From Mycolicibacterium mucogenicum DSM 44124 (GTDB lineage Bacteria > Actinomycetota > Actinomycetes > Mycobacteriales > Mycobacteriaceae), in the NCBI RefSeq assembly GCF_005670685.2, contig NZ_CP062008.1, forward strand, positions 6,035,274 through 6,099,273: a DNA stretch of 64,000 bases, read 5' to 3'. The notes under the pieces were generated by a model that was given only the letters and a program-made list of their open reading frames with translations, was not told the DNA's origin and ran no database searches. The translations under genes and the position numbers were made by a program. Position 1 is the first letter of the stretch. Every line of letters begins with the position of its first letter. Shown here piece after piece: positions 55,351-64,000 of this stretch.

Positions 55351-55689
55351 GTGCGGATCGGTGAAGTAGCGGCGGCAACCGGCAGTTCGGTCAGGTCGCT
55401 GCGCTACTACGAGGCTCAGGGTCTGATCGCACCGCAGCGCCGGTCCAACGGCTACCGCGACTACCACGCCGACACCGTGGAAGATGTGCGCCGGATCCGG
55501 ATGTTGATCGACACCGGTTTCGGCGTACGCACCATTCGCCAATTGCTGCCCTGCATCGACGGCAGCGCGGTCGACATGTGCCCGGCCATCGCCGCCGCCA
55601 TCAGACAGACACTGGCCGAGATGGACACCCGCATCGGCGACCTGAACCTCCGCCGCGCACGCATCGTCCAACTGCTGGACGGCCAGTAA
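55351..55689 (+). CDS. MerR family transcriptional regulator
   Basis: 112 residues. N-terminal winged helix VRIGEVAAATGSSVRSLRYYEAQGLIAPQRRSNGYRDY, the conserved R-Y-Y-E-x-x-G-L-I signature, then the dimerisation helix (EMDTRIGDLNLRRARIVQLLD). There are two cysteines (LLPCIDGS and DMCPAI), but they are not arranged like classical metal sites, so a small-molecule ligand is likely. The GTG at 55351 has AGGAGG 7 bases upstream. Divergent from the hydrolase-MFS pair. Confidence 0.9.
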   Translation: MRIGEVAAATGSSVRSLRYYEAQGLIAPQRRSNGYRDYHADTVEDVRRIRMLIDTGFGVRTIRQLLPCIDGSAVDMCPAIAAAIRQTLAEMDTRIGDLNLRRARIVQLLDGQ

Positions 55690-56142
55690 GCCGCCGCCGA
55701 GCCGACTCGTTCGCGTGTGAAAGCGTCAGGGTGCTGCATTCGGCTTCCCCTCATCCCCTGCCCGCACTGGCGCGCAGCTTCGATCTCAAGCCGGGCTGCG
55801 CCAGTCAACGAAGCGCAGGAGTTCCGGTGCTTCGCGTCAGCGATCGGAAGCCCATCCTGGCGGCTCTCCGGTTGGCGCCGTCGCGCACCACGACGAGACC
55901 TGTGTCTCGGATCAATCGCAGCATTGTGTCGGTTATGGAACGGCGTAGTTGGTCGGGCAGTCCGAGCCGGTGCGATTCCAGCACGCTCCGCCGCGACCGA
56001 GGCACGTCCGAGTGCGATGACGAAGCTCCCCCGTGTGACCGCGACGATTTCGGCGTGGGTGCCGAGGGCGCGGCCGCTGCCAGTGTCGCGGGCCCAGCTG
56101 ACTCCCGACGGCTTGGCCGATGTTTCACGTGGAACCGCCGCG
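55690..56142 (-). other. 450-base stretch without an intact gene; possible decayed coding sequence with a parS site
   Basis: No gene is supported. Minus-strand frames contain two coding-like pieces in different frames: THAEIVAVTRGSFVIALGRA (about 56000-56060) and LRRSITDTMLRLIRDTGLVV (about 55890-55950), suggesting a frameshifted remnant. A parS site lies at 56121-56136. Confidence 0.25.
56121..56136. promoter_or_regulatory. parS site upstream of parB
   Basis: TGTTTCACGTGGAACC matches the parS consensus TGTTTCACGTGNAACA at 15 of 16 positions. It is in a non-coding stretch 2 kb from parB. ParB binding nucleates the segregation complex near the origin. Confidence 0.85.
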
Positions 56143-57102
56143 TCAGCTCCGCGGCGGAGTGAACCGTTCGACGGCGTCTGCGATCGCCGCCGCCATCGCC
56201 GGGCTGCCCGTGTGGCCGGAGTCCTCGATGATCCAGAGCTCGGCGTCCGGCCATGCCTGAGCGAGTTCCCAAGCCGTCCGGACGGGCGCGGAGAGGTCGA
56301 GCCGGCCGTGGATCAGCACGCCGGGAATGCCGTCCAATCGATGCGCATCCCGCAGCAGTTGGCCGTCCTCCAGCCACGCCGCGTGCGCGAAGTAGTGCGT
56401 GCAGATCCGAACGAAGGCCAGCCGGCCGGCGTCGATCTTCGCCGAGTACTGCCCCGGCTTCCCCAATGCCTCGTGGGCGATCGCGGCGTCTTCCCACGCA
56501 CACCAGCCCCGCGCCGCCTGCTCTCGCACGGCGGCGTCCGGGTGCTCCATCAGCCGGCGGTAGGCCTCGACGAGATTCCCGTCCCGGTCCTCCTCCGGTA
56601 CGCCGTCGCGGAAGCGCTGCCACTCCGCGGGGCGGACGAGCCGCAGCCCGTGGTACAGCCAGTCGACCTCCTGCGGCCGCGTCATCGTCACGCCGATCAG
56701 CACGATGCCGAGCACCCGATCCGGATGCCGTTGGGCGTACGCGAGGATCAACGTGGACGCCCAGGAGCCGCCGTACAGCAGCCAGCGATCGATCCCGAGA
56801 TGATGGCGCAGCGCCTCCATATCGGCGAGCAGATGCTCAGTCTTATTGCACGACATGTCGGTCGACGGGTCCGCGGCGCTCGGCACACTGTCACCGCATC
56901 CACGTTGATCGAACGCCACGATGCGGAAGCGCTCCGGGTTGAACTGCTTGTGGGCGTTGCGGGACCTGCCGGCGCCCGGGCCGCCGTGGACGATCAGAAC
57001 CGGCTCGCCGACGGGATTGCCGCGGGTCTCCCAGTACATCCGGTTGCCGTCGCCGACATCGAGCAGTCCGCAGTCGTCGGGCTTCGACGGAGCGTCAGCC
57101 AC
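56143..57102 (-). CDS. pip: Proline iminopeptidase
   Basis: 319 residues of the S33 family: IVHGGPGAGRS (oxyanion hole), FDQRGCGDSVP, nucleophile elbow YGGSWAST (Ser), and the catalytic His in EDSGHTGSP. It releases N-terminal proline from peptides in the cytoplasm. The start is a GTG at 57102. The family usually has GGSWGS; here the elbow reads GGSWAS, a minor variant. It belongs to the accessory stretch after cwlM. Confidence 0.88.
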   Translation of the reverse strand: MADAPSKPDDCGLLDVGDGNRMYWETRGNPVGEPVLIVHGGPGAGRSRNAHKQFNPERFRIVAFDQRGCGDSVPSAADPSTDMSCNKTEHLLADMEALRHHLGIDRWLLYGGSWASTLILAYAQRHPDRVLGIVLIGVTMTRPQEVDWLYHGLRLVRPAEWQRFRDGVPEEDRDGNLVEAYRRLMEHPDAAVREQAARGWCAWEDAAIAHEALGKPGQYSAKIDAGRLAFVRICTHYFAHAAWLEDGQLLRDAHRLDGIPGVLIHGRLDLSAPVRTAWELAQAWPDAELWIIEDSGHTGSPAMAAAIADAVERFTPPRS

Positions 57103-57129
57103 GTGTGTTCACCGTGGAGGCCCGCTCCC

Positions 57130-57906
57130 CTATCGACCGGTGAGCGGCGTCCACAGCGCGGGGCTGGCGACCGCCCCGACGGGCTGCTGCAACGCACTGC
57201 TCTCCAGCAGTCGCTCCAGCGCCGCTTCGACATCAGCTTTCCAGCCGAGCCCCTGCTCAAGTTCCAGCCGCAGTCGCGGGAAGTAGGGATGCGGCGCGAC
57301 GATCTCGAAGCCGTTGTCCTGAAGGAAGTCGGCCTCGATCACGCACTGATCGACCGCGCACTCGCCGAATGCTTCGACCGTCGCTGCCAACTCCTCCGGA
57401 CAGGCCTGCGTGCCACTCAGCTGGGCCACTTCGCTGGTGCGCCCGAATGCCTCCAGCGCGCGCACACCACGACGAACCAGATCGGCAACGACGGCGGCGA
57501 TCAAGTGACGCGACAGCCCATCACCGTCGTCAGGACAGTCGACACCGATCGACGTGAGCAGAACCGCGTCGGGGCTGACCGGTCCGGTGGGAAAGCGCCC
57601 CGCCCGGGGCACGGCACGCGGCGGTGCATAGAACGCGTAGCCCAGACAGGGCGCGTCGTCGTTGGGGTCCTCGGCGCGGTCCGGGTCGCAGGCGACCGCC
57701 AACTGTCCGCACGATCCCCACTCGAGCATGACCATCGAAAGCCATGCTTCCTTCTCGAACTCGGGGTCGCTGAGGTGGTCGCTGTCGCCGAGTGCCGACG
57801 GATCGACTTCCCAGAAGACACAGCGCCGCGCATGCTTCGGCAGCCGCTCGAACGATTCGAGGCGCAGCGGCGTGATTCGTGAACTCACCAGACTCCCGTC
57901 GTCCAC
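57130..57906 (-). CDS. GNAT-like acetyltransferase family protein, Rv3916c-like
   Basis: 258 residues. The pattern is that of the conserved protein encoded next to parB in mycobacteria (ITPLRLESFERLPKHARRCVFWEVDP, EADFLQDNGFEIVAPHPYFPRLRLEL). The central IGVDCPDDGDGLSRHLIAAVVADLVRRGVRALEAFG looks like a GNAT acetyl-CoA-binding segment. The substrate is unknown. It starts with GTG at 57906 and is followed by proline iminopeptidase in the same direction (27-base gap). Confidence 0.82.
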   Translation of the reverse strand: MDDGSLVSSRITPLRLESFERLPKHARRCVFWEVDPSALGDSDHLSDPEFEKEAWLSMVMLEWGSCGQLAVACDPDRAEDPNDDAPCLGYAFYAPPRAVPRAGRFPTGPVSPDAVLLTSIGVDCPDDGDGLSRHLIAAVVADLVRRGVRALEAFGRTSEVAQLSGTQACPEELAATVEAFGECAVDQCVIEADFLQDNGFEIVAPHPYFPRLRLELEQGLGWKADVEAALERLLESSALQQPVGAVASPALWTPLTGR

Positions 57907-57999
57907 CCGATCGGATCAGGCTGCTCTTCCAGGATAAGAGACGCCGGCGCCGTCGACTCGATTTGTTCAGTCGGGATCGAGGGCGACCGAACGCTCAAC

Positions 58000-58015
58000 T
58001 GTTCCACGTGAAACA
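58000..58015. promoter_or_regulatory. parS site, perfect consensus, downstream of parB
   Basis: TGTTCCACGTGAAACA is a perfect 16-base match to the TGTTNCACGTGAAACA consensus of bacterial parS. It lies in the intergenic space between parB and the Rv3916c-like gene, about 100 bases from the parB stop. Confidence 0.95.
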
Positions 58016-58049
58016 TCGCGGTTCCCTCCCCCTCCCGCACGCCCCACAA

Positions 58050-58070
58050 ACGTCACCGTCACAGTGACGT
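58050..58070 (-). terminator. Candidate terminator after parB
   Basis: ACGTCAC-N7-GTGACGT lies about 50 bases after the parB stop and is followed on the minus strand by TTTG. The stem is short (7 bases), so efficiency is uncertain. Confidence 0.4.
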
Positions 58071-58120
58071 AACGGGGCCTTGTCCCTGGTCGGGTTGTCG
58101 CAAACCCAAAATCGGGTCGG

Positions 58121-59146
58121 TTAGCCTTGTTCCGTCTTCATCAGTTCGACGATGCGCTGGAGGTCGTCAACCGAGCCGAACTCGACGACGATCTTGCCCT
58201 TGCGCTTGCCGAGGCTCACGGTGACCTTCGTGTCGAACGCAGTCGAGAGCTGCTCGGCCACATCCTGCAGGCCGGGCATCTGGATCGGCTTGCGCTTGGG
58301 TGCCGGCGTCGGCTTGTCACCGTCGCGGTTGGCCAGGGTGACCGCTTCCTCGGTGGCACGGACGGACAGGCCCTCCGCCACGATGCGGGCGGCGAGCTCC
58401 TCCTGCTTCTCCGGTCCGCCTTCGAGCGCCAGCAGGGCCCGGGCGTGGCCGGCCGACAGCACGCCGGCGGCAACGCGACGCTGCACCGCGATGGGCAGCT
58501 TCAGCAGACGGATCATGTTTGTGATCACCGGACGCGACCGACCGATGCGCGTCGCCAGTTCCTCGTGGGTGACGTCGAACTCCTCCAGCAGCTGCTGGTA
58601 GGCCGACGCCTCTTCGAGCGGGTTCAGCTGGACCCGGTGGATGTTCTCGAGCAGCGCATCGCGCAGCATGTTGTCGTCGGCGGTCTCGCGGACGATCGCC
58701 GGAATGGCCGTCAGGCCGGCCTCCTGCGAGGCGCGCCACCGACGCTCACCCATGATCAGCTGGTAGCGGTGCGGCCCGGACGGCTGGCTCAGCTCCCGCA
58801 CCACGATGGGCTGCATGAGCCCGAACTCACGGATGGAGTGCACCAGTTCCGCGAGCGCGTCGGCATCGAAGACGCTGCGCGGCTGGCGCGGGTTCGGCTG
58901 AATCGCCGACGGCTCGATCTCGCGGTACACCGCGCCGATCGCCTCGGCTTCGGCCCTGGCCGCCGCGGCCGAATCAGTAGCCACCGCTCCATTGACCGGA
59001 CCGGTCGGACCGCCACCGATCAACACGTCGGCAGCCGCAGACCCCATCCGCAGCGACGTGTCCTGCTGCCCGTCCTCGGGGGCACCGGTCGGGATGAGTG
59101 CCGCCAGCCCCCGTCCGAGTCCGCTGCGCTTCTTCGGCTGCGACAT
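58121..59146 (-). CDS. parB: Chromosome partitioning protein ParB
   Basis: 341 residues. The N-terminal ParA-interacting tail ([15 protein letters not shown]) is followed by the CTP-binding/ParB-Srx domain (about 85-190: [59 protein letters not shown]), the helix-turn-helix that reads parS ([27 protein letters not shown]) and a C-terminal dimer domain. It loads on parS and spreads along DNA as a clamp. It starts with ATG 2 bases after the parA stop region. Confidence 0.96.
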   Translation of the reverse strand: MSQPKKRSGLGRGLAALIPTGAPEDGQQDTSLRMGSAAADVLIGGGPTGPVNGAVATDSAAAARAEAEAIGAVYREIEPSAIQPNPRQPRSVFDADALAELVHSIREFGLMQPIVVRELSQPSGPHRYQLIMGERRWRASQEAGLTAIPAIVRETADDNMLRDALLENIHRVQLNPLEEASAYQQLLEEFDVTHEELATRIGRSRPVITNMIRLLKLPIAVQRRVAAGVLSAGHARALLALEGGPEKQEELAARIVAEGLSVRATEEAVTLANRDGDKPTPAPKRKPIQMPGLQDVAEQLSTAFDTKVTVSLGKRKGKIVVEFGSVDDLQRIVELMKTEQG

Positions 59147-59148
59147 CG

Positions 59149-60908
<1,760 letters not shown>

Positions 60909-60917
60909 TTAGAGTGC

Positions 60918-61460
60918 TCAATCGAGCAGAACAACCACCCGGCGCGACGGCTCGACGCCCTCGCTCTCGCTGTGGACGCCGTCCACGGCTGCCACGGCGT
61001 CGTGCACGATCTTGCGCTCGAACGGCGTCATCGGCGACAGCTCTTCACGCTCACCCGACGCCAGCACCCGCTCGGCGACCTTCTTGCCCAGCGCGGCCAG
61101 TTCATCACGCCGCTGCCGACGCCACCGGGCGATGTCCAGCATCAGCCGGCTGCGTTCGCCGGTCTTCTGGTGCACAGCCAACCGGGTCAGCTCCTGGAGC
61201 GCGTCCAGCACCTCGCCCTTGCGCCCCACCAGCTTGCTCAGATCGTTGCCGCCGTCGATGCTGACGACCGCGCGGTCGCCTTCAACATCCAGATCGATGT
61301 CGCCATCGAAGTCCAGCAGATCGAGGAGCTCCTCGAGGTAGTCACCGGCGATCTCGCCCTCGGCGACCAGGCGCTCCTCGAGATCGTCGTTCTTGCTTGC
61401 AGGAGCGGCCTCGGCCGTCGTCGGGGCCGGGGCCTCCGCCTGCGTTTCTGTGTCTGTCAT
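60918..61460 (-). CDS. khpB: RNA-binding protein KhpB (Jag, SpoIIIJ-associated)
   Basis: 180 residues. An acidic N-terminal region, the KH-II domain (about 75-120; LSKLVGRKGEVLDALQELTRLAVHQKTG) and the R3H domain (about 130-180; ERVLASGEREELSPMTPFERKIVHDAVAAV). It binds RNA, usually with KhpA, and affects cell shape in other bacteria. The ATG at 61460 starts MTDTETQ. It lies between yidC and rsmG, the standard order. Confidence 0.92.
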   Translation of the reverse strand: MTDTETQAEAPAPTTAEAAPASKNDDLEERLVAEGEIAGDYLEELLDLLDFDGDIDLDVEGDRAVVSIDGGNDLSKLVGRKGEVLDALQELTRLAVHQKTGERSRLMLDIARWRRQRRDELAALGKKVAERVLASGEREELSPMTPFERKIVHDAVAAVDGVHSESEGVEPSRRVVVLLD

Positions 61461-61518
61461 ATCCCTGCCTTCTCCCTCTTGCACCGGCCGTCGCTCAGGG
61501 TCTTTACCCTCTGACCGG

Positions 61519-62583
61519 TCAACGCTTCTTCTTGTTGGGCTTGGCGCCCGGGGCCGGCTTCGAGCCGGCGGAATCGGATTCAGTGCCGTCGAGCTCCGTA
61601 CCGGTCTGTTCGACGTCGGTACCGGCGCTGGCCGGGGCGGCCGGCGGATTGCCCTTCTTGTTCCGGTTCGGTTTCACACCGGGTGCCGGAGCATTGGCCG
61701 ACCGGCGTGCGATCGCCTGCTCCTTCTCCTCCGCCTCACGCTTCTCGATCCGGTTGAACACCACGTGCTGCTGACCGTAGGTCCAGATGTTGTTGGCCAC
61801 CCAGTACATGAGGATGGCGATCGGCAGGAACGGGCCGGACACCACGACGCCCAACGGGAACACGTACAGCGCCAGCTTGTTCATCAGCTGGGTCTGCGGG
61901 TTCTGCTGGGCTTCCAGACTCTGCCGGGCCACCGAGGCACGGCTGTTCATGTGGGTCGCGATACCCGAGATGATCATCAGCGGAATGCCGACGAGGATGA
62001 CCGACATGCGGTCGAAGTGCGCGAACGCCTTGAGGCTCTCACCGGTCTGAATCATGGTGGCGCCCAACGGCGCACCGAACAGATCCGTGTTCAGGAAGTG
62101 CGCGACGTCGGTGGCGCTGAAGAAGTAGTTGCCGGTTGTCCGGTTCTCCTCGAGGGACAGCGCCTGCGCACCGATCCCCATGCCGGCGCCCTCAGTCCGG
62201 TTGAACGAGCGCAGCACGTGGAACAGACCCAGGAACACCGGAATCTGCGCCAGCATCGGCAGACAGCCAAGGAGCGGGTTGAAACCGTGCTCGCTCTGCA
62301 GCTTCTGCATCTCGAGTGCGAGCCGCTGGCGATCCTTGCCGTACTTCTTCTGCAGTTCCTTGATCTGGGGCTGCAGTTCCTGCATCTGCCGGGTGGTCTC
62401 GATCTGGCGGACGAACGGCCGGTACAGGATGGCACGCAGGGTGAACACCAGGAACATCACCGACAGGCCCCAGGCGAAGAAATTCTCCGCACCCAGGATC
62501 GCGCCGAAAAGCTTGTACCAGAGCCACATGATCCCCGATACCGGGTAATAGATGTAGTCCAGACTGAACCAGTTAAAAGACAA
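61519..62583 (-). CDS. yidC: Membrane protein insertase YidC
   Basis: 354 residues. The spans include [86 protein letters not shown] and [25 protein letters not shown]; the conserved [26 protein letters not shown] loop is intact. It inserts proteins into the membrane with or without Sec. The start is TTG at 62583 with AAGGAG 8 bases upstream, overlapping the end of yidD by 11 bases; no ATG gives the family start. Confidence 0.94.
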   Translation of the reverse strand: MSFNWFSLDYIYYPVSGIMWLWYKLFGAILGAENFFAWGLSVMFLVFTLRAILYRPFVRQIETTRQMQELQPQIKELQKKYGKDRQRLALEMQKLQSEHGFNPLLGCLPMLAQIPVFLGLFHVLRSFNRTEGAGMGIGAQALSLEENRTTGNYFFSATDVAHFLNTDLFGAPLGATMIQTGESLKAFAHFDRMSVILVGIPLMIISGIATHMNSRASVARQSLEAQQNPQTQLMNKLALYVFPLGVVVSGPFLPIAILMYWVANNIWTYGQQHVVFNRIEKREAEEKEQAIARRSANAPAPGVKPNRNKKGNPPAAPASAGTDVEQTGTELDGTESDSAGSKPAPGAKPNKKKR

Positions 62584-62848
62584 GCGAATCGCTCCTTGAC
62601 TGCGCGGCGGTTGCCGCGGACCGTCTTTCGGGGATGGGGTCCCATCCCCCGTGATGCCACGGGCCACACTTGGCCAGCCGAACTGTCGTCAGCCAACAAC
62701 CGCGGAACAATCCGTGTTCGGTGAGTGCCTCGACGGCGTACTGGCTACAGGTGGGGCTGAACCGGCAGCTGGGCAGACGCATCGGCGACACCATGTTGCG
62801 GTACAGCTCGATGAGAAAGATCAGCCCGCGGGCCAGCCGCTGACTCAT
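62573..62848 (-). CDS. yidD: Membrane protein insertion efficiency factor YidD
   Basis: 91 residues with the full YidD pattern: [31 protein letters not shown] and [24 protein letters not shown], including the conserved cysteines. It is a peripheral membrane protein that aids YidC-dependent insertion. The ATG at 62848 overlaps the rnpA stop (ATGA, 62845-62848), and its 3' end overlaps yidC. Confidence 0.94.
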   Translation of the reverse strand: MSQRLARGLIFLIELYRNMVSPMRLPSCRFSPTCSQYAVEALTEHGLFRGCWLTTVRLAKCGPWHHGGWDPIPERRSAATAAQSRSDSLVF

Positions 62849-63222
62849 GGCCGGGATCCGGACTTCGCATGAGCGCGCTGCACTGCGACTCGCAATTCGT
62901 CCTGCAGCGTGGCGGTGGCGGCCTCGCGACTGCCGGGCAGGGCCCGGATCACCAGCAGCTCACCGGACTGCAACTCGGGCAGCAGATCCCGGCTGGCATG
63001 ACGAAGCTGACGGGACACGCGGTGTCGCTGGACGGCGTTGCCGACCGATTTACCTACGACGAGACCGACTTTCGGCGCATCCGCGGTGTCTGAATCGGCA
63101 TCGCCAAAATCTCGTGGTGCCAGTGAATGCACCACGAGATCCCGTTGCGCCGAACGCACACCGCGGCTCACGGTGACTCGAAAGTCTGTCGAGCGCGTCA
63201 TCCGGTTACGAGCCGGAAGCAC
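62845..63222 (-). CDS. rnpA: Ribonuclease P protein component
   Basis: 125 residues. Begins [32 protein letters not shown]. The conserved RNR-type motif is [24 protein letters not shown], followed by [13 protein letters not shown]. It supports tRNA 5' processing by RNase P RNA. The GTG at 63222 gives the family start; the open frame extends further without likeness. It lies 22 bases after rpmH. Confidence 0.93.
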   Translation of the reverse strand: MLPARNRMTRSTDFRVTVSRGVRSAQRDLVVHSLAPRDFGDADSDTADAPKVGLVVGKSVGNAVQRHRVSRQLRHASRDLLPELQSGELLVIRALPGSREAATATLQDELRVAVQRAHAKSGSRP

Positions 63223-63244
63223 GGTGCTTCGATCCTGCGTCAGG

Positions 63245-63388
63245 TCACGCAGTGAGAGAGCGACGGCCCTTGCCGCGACGTGCCGACACGATGGCGCGGC
63301 CGGCACGGGTCCGCATGCGCAGACGGAAGCCGTGCACACGAGCCCGACGGCGGTTGTTCGGCTGGAAAGTCCGCTTGCCCTTGGCCAC
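63245..63388 (-). CDS. rpmH: 50S ribosomal protein bL34
   Basis: A 47-residue basic protein: [20 protein letters not shown], then [27 protein letters not shown], the unmistakable L34 sequence. It starts with GTG at 63388, with GGAGA upstream. It leads the rpmH-rnpA-yidD-yidC-khpB-rsmG-parA-parB cluster running away from the origin. It is easily missed because of its small size. Confidence 0.95.
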   Translation of the reverse strand: MAKGKRTFQPNNRRRARVHGFRLRMRTRAGRAIVSARRGKGRRSLTA

Positions 63389-64000
63389 GGCTGTATCTCC
63401 TCAACTATGTGACGCCCGCACTCGCCACCGACATGAACGAGTCATGCCGGTGGGCACGGTCGTCGCTGGTAAGCGCACGCATCTTGCTTGCTAGCCGGCG
63501 CGGTACCGATCGAAGTTCGTGGCAGAACTTCCCCGGTCGCAGCCGTATCACCACGTGTGGGCGACTGTTCGAGGGTACTGATCTGAATTCTCCGGGTCAA
63601 ACCTCGCTGTCGCACGTCAGGAACCGTTACCGCTTCGTAGCGAGAAGTGAGGTGGATCCCACATGAGTTCGTCACAGTTGTCCCACTCGCAACGTGGCAA
63701 GCCGACACGCCCAAGAACCTCGAACCAATGTTGCCGAACGGTTGGCGGACGAACAGAAAACTTGTTAGCTTCTGCCAATGCCGTTGCACGACGGCGCCAG
63801 ACAACAAGCCAGAGAGGTCCCGACGCTACGAGCCCACAGACGTTCCTGTGACGAGCCTCAGCGCGCGGGCTTCCTGCATGCAAAACACGAGCACGACGGC
63901 ACTCTCCTACTTTGTCCACAGTCTGTGGATAACTATGTGGACAGATTGTCGTCGTTTTATTGAGCCGCCGGTCAGGCGGTTCCGAGGGGGTAGTAGTCGT
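63389..64000. other. rpmH-dnaA intergenic region, origin-proximal, no gene seen
   Basis: This 612-base stretch between rpmH and the presumed dnaA beyond the right edge has no supported gene. It should hold promoters for rpmH (leftward) and dnaA (rightward). Near its end are a DnaA-box cluster and a small GC hairpin (CCGCC-ggtca-GGCGG, 63965-63979). The functional mycobacterial oriC is usually on the other side of dnaA, so this is the origin-flanking control region rather than the unwinding site. Confidence 0.6.
63912..63944. promoter_or_regulatory. Cluster of three DnaA boxes
   Basis: TTGTCCACA (63912-63920, plus), TTATCCACA as TGTGGATAA (63924-63932, minus) and CTGTCCACA as TGTGGACAG (63936-63944, minus) sit within 33 bases. 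The first two are perfect mycobacterial and E. coli-type boxes. They probably serve DnaA autoregulation. Confidence 0.85.

Overview
The window is a GC-rich stretch of a mycobacterial chromosome next to the replication origin. The gene content and non-ATG starts fit a rapidly growing Mycolicibacterium-type species. Evidence includes the rpmH-rnpA-yidD-yidC-khpB-rsmG-parA-parB block running up to the dnaA side at the right edge, the cwlM-trxC-trxB-sigM-murJ-mutT4-pcnA block, a PonA1-type penicillin-binding protein, Ino1, an Mtc28-like antigen and a glucosylglycerate-hydrolase-like enzyme. From memory, the order dnaB...leuS...pcnA...parAB...rpmH is that of M. smegmatis. In M. tuberculosis the dnaB-leuS part lies on the other side of dnaA, so an origin-centred inversion separates the two arrangements. 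No tRNA, rRNA or CRISPR was seen.

Region by region. 1-5063 is accessory: a partial flavin oxidoreductase divergent from a TetR regulator, a damaged-looking small gene, a complete IS630-type element flanked by TA, a small lipoprotein, lipoprotein remnants and a PD-(D/E)XK nuclease-like gene. 5064-9013 is the core operon rpsF-ssb-rpsR-rplI followed by dnaB; DnaB carries a 138-residue mini-intein in its P-loop with the residues of a class 3 intein. 9207-11123 is a tandem triplet of Pro/Gly/Tyr/Gln-rich membrane proteins. 11335-19265 holds a START-domain protein, a GT87 glycosyltransferase, ponA1, a DUF5318 protein, a DUF1707 protein, a PadR regulator and ino1. 19452-31029 has ahpC/ahpF, an alpha/beta hydrolase, an F420-type oxidoreductase, a polar amino-acid ABC transporter, a MarR regulator, a GH63-type hydrolase, an SDR and a translationally coupled AAA+ ATPase / TPR membrane protein pair. 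31026-38389 runs from leuS to a TIGR03084 protein. 38472-52555 is a calcium-repeat protein and then the pcnA to cwlM block. 52628-57102 is an accessory insert (P-loop kinase, MerR-controlled hydrolase plus efflux pump, proline iminopeptidase). 57130-63388 is the parB-parA-rsmG-khpB-yidC-yidD-rnpA-rpmH block, and the last 0.6 kb holds DnaA boxes in front of the presumed dnaA.

How the genes work together. Replication and segregation functions cluster here: helicase, SSB, ParA, ParB, five parS sites and DnaA boxes. Envelope synthesis is a second theme: PonA1, MurJ, CwlM, GT87, YidC and inositol synthesis. Redox defence is the third: AhpC/AhpF, TrxB/TrxC and SigM with its anti-sigma factor. Many core genes are coupled by 4-base ATGA or GTGA overlaps. 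The observations most worth checking are the class 3 DnaB intein with DnaA-box-like sequences upstream, parS sites built into coding and start regions, the AAA+/TPR pair ending in a large inverted repeat, and the nuclease-like gene beside dnaB.
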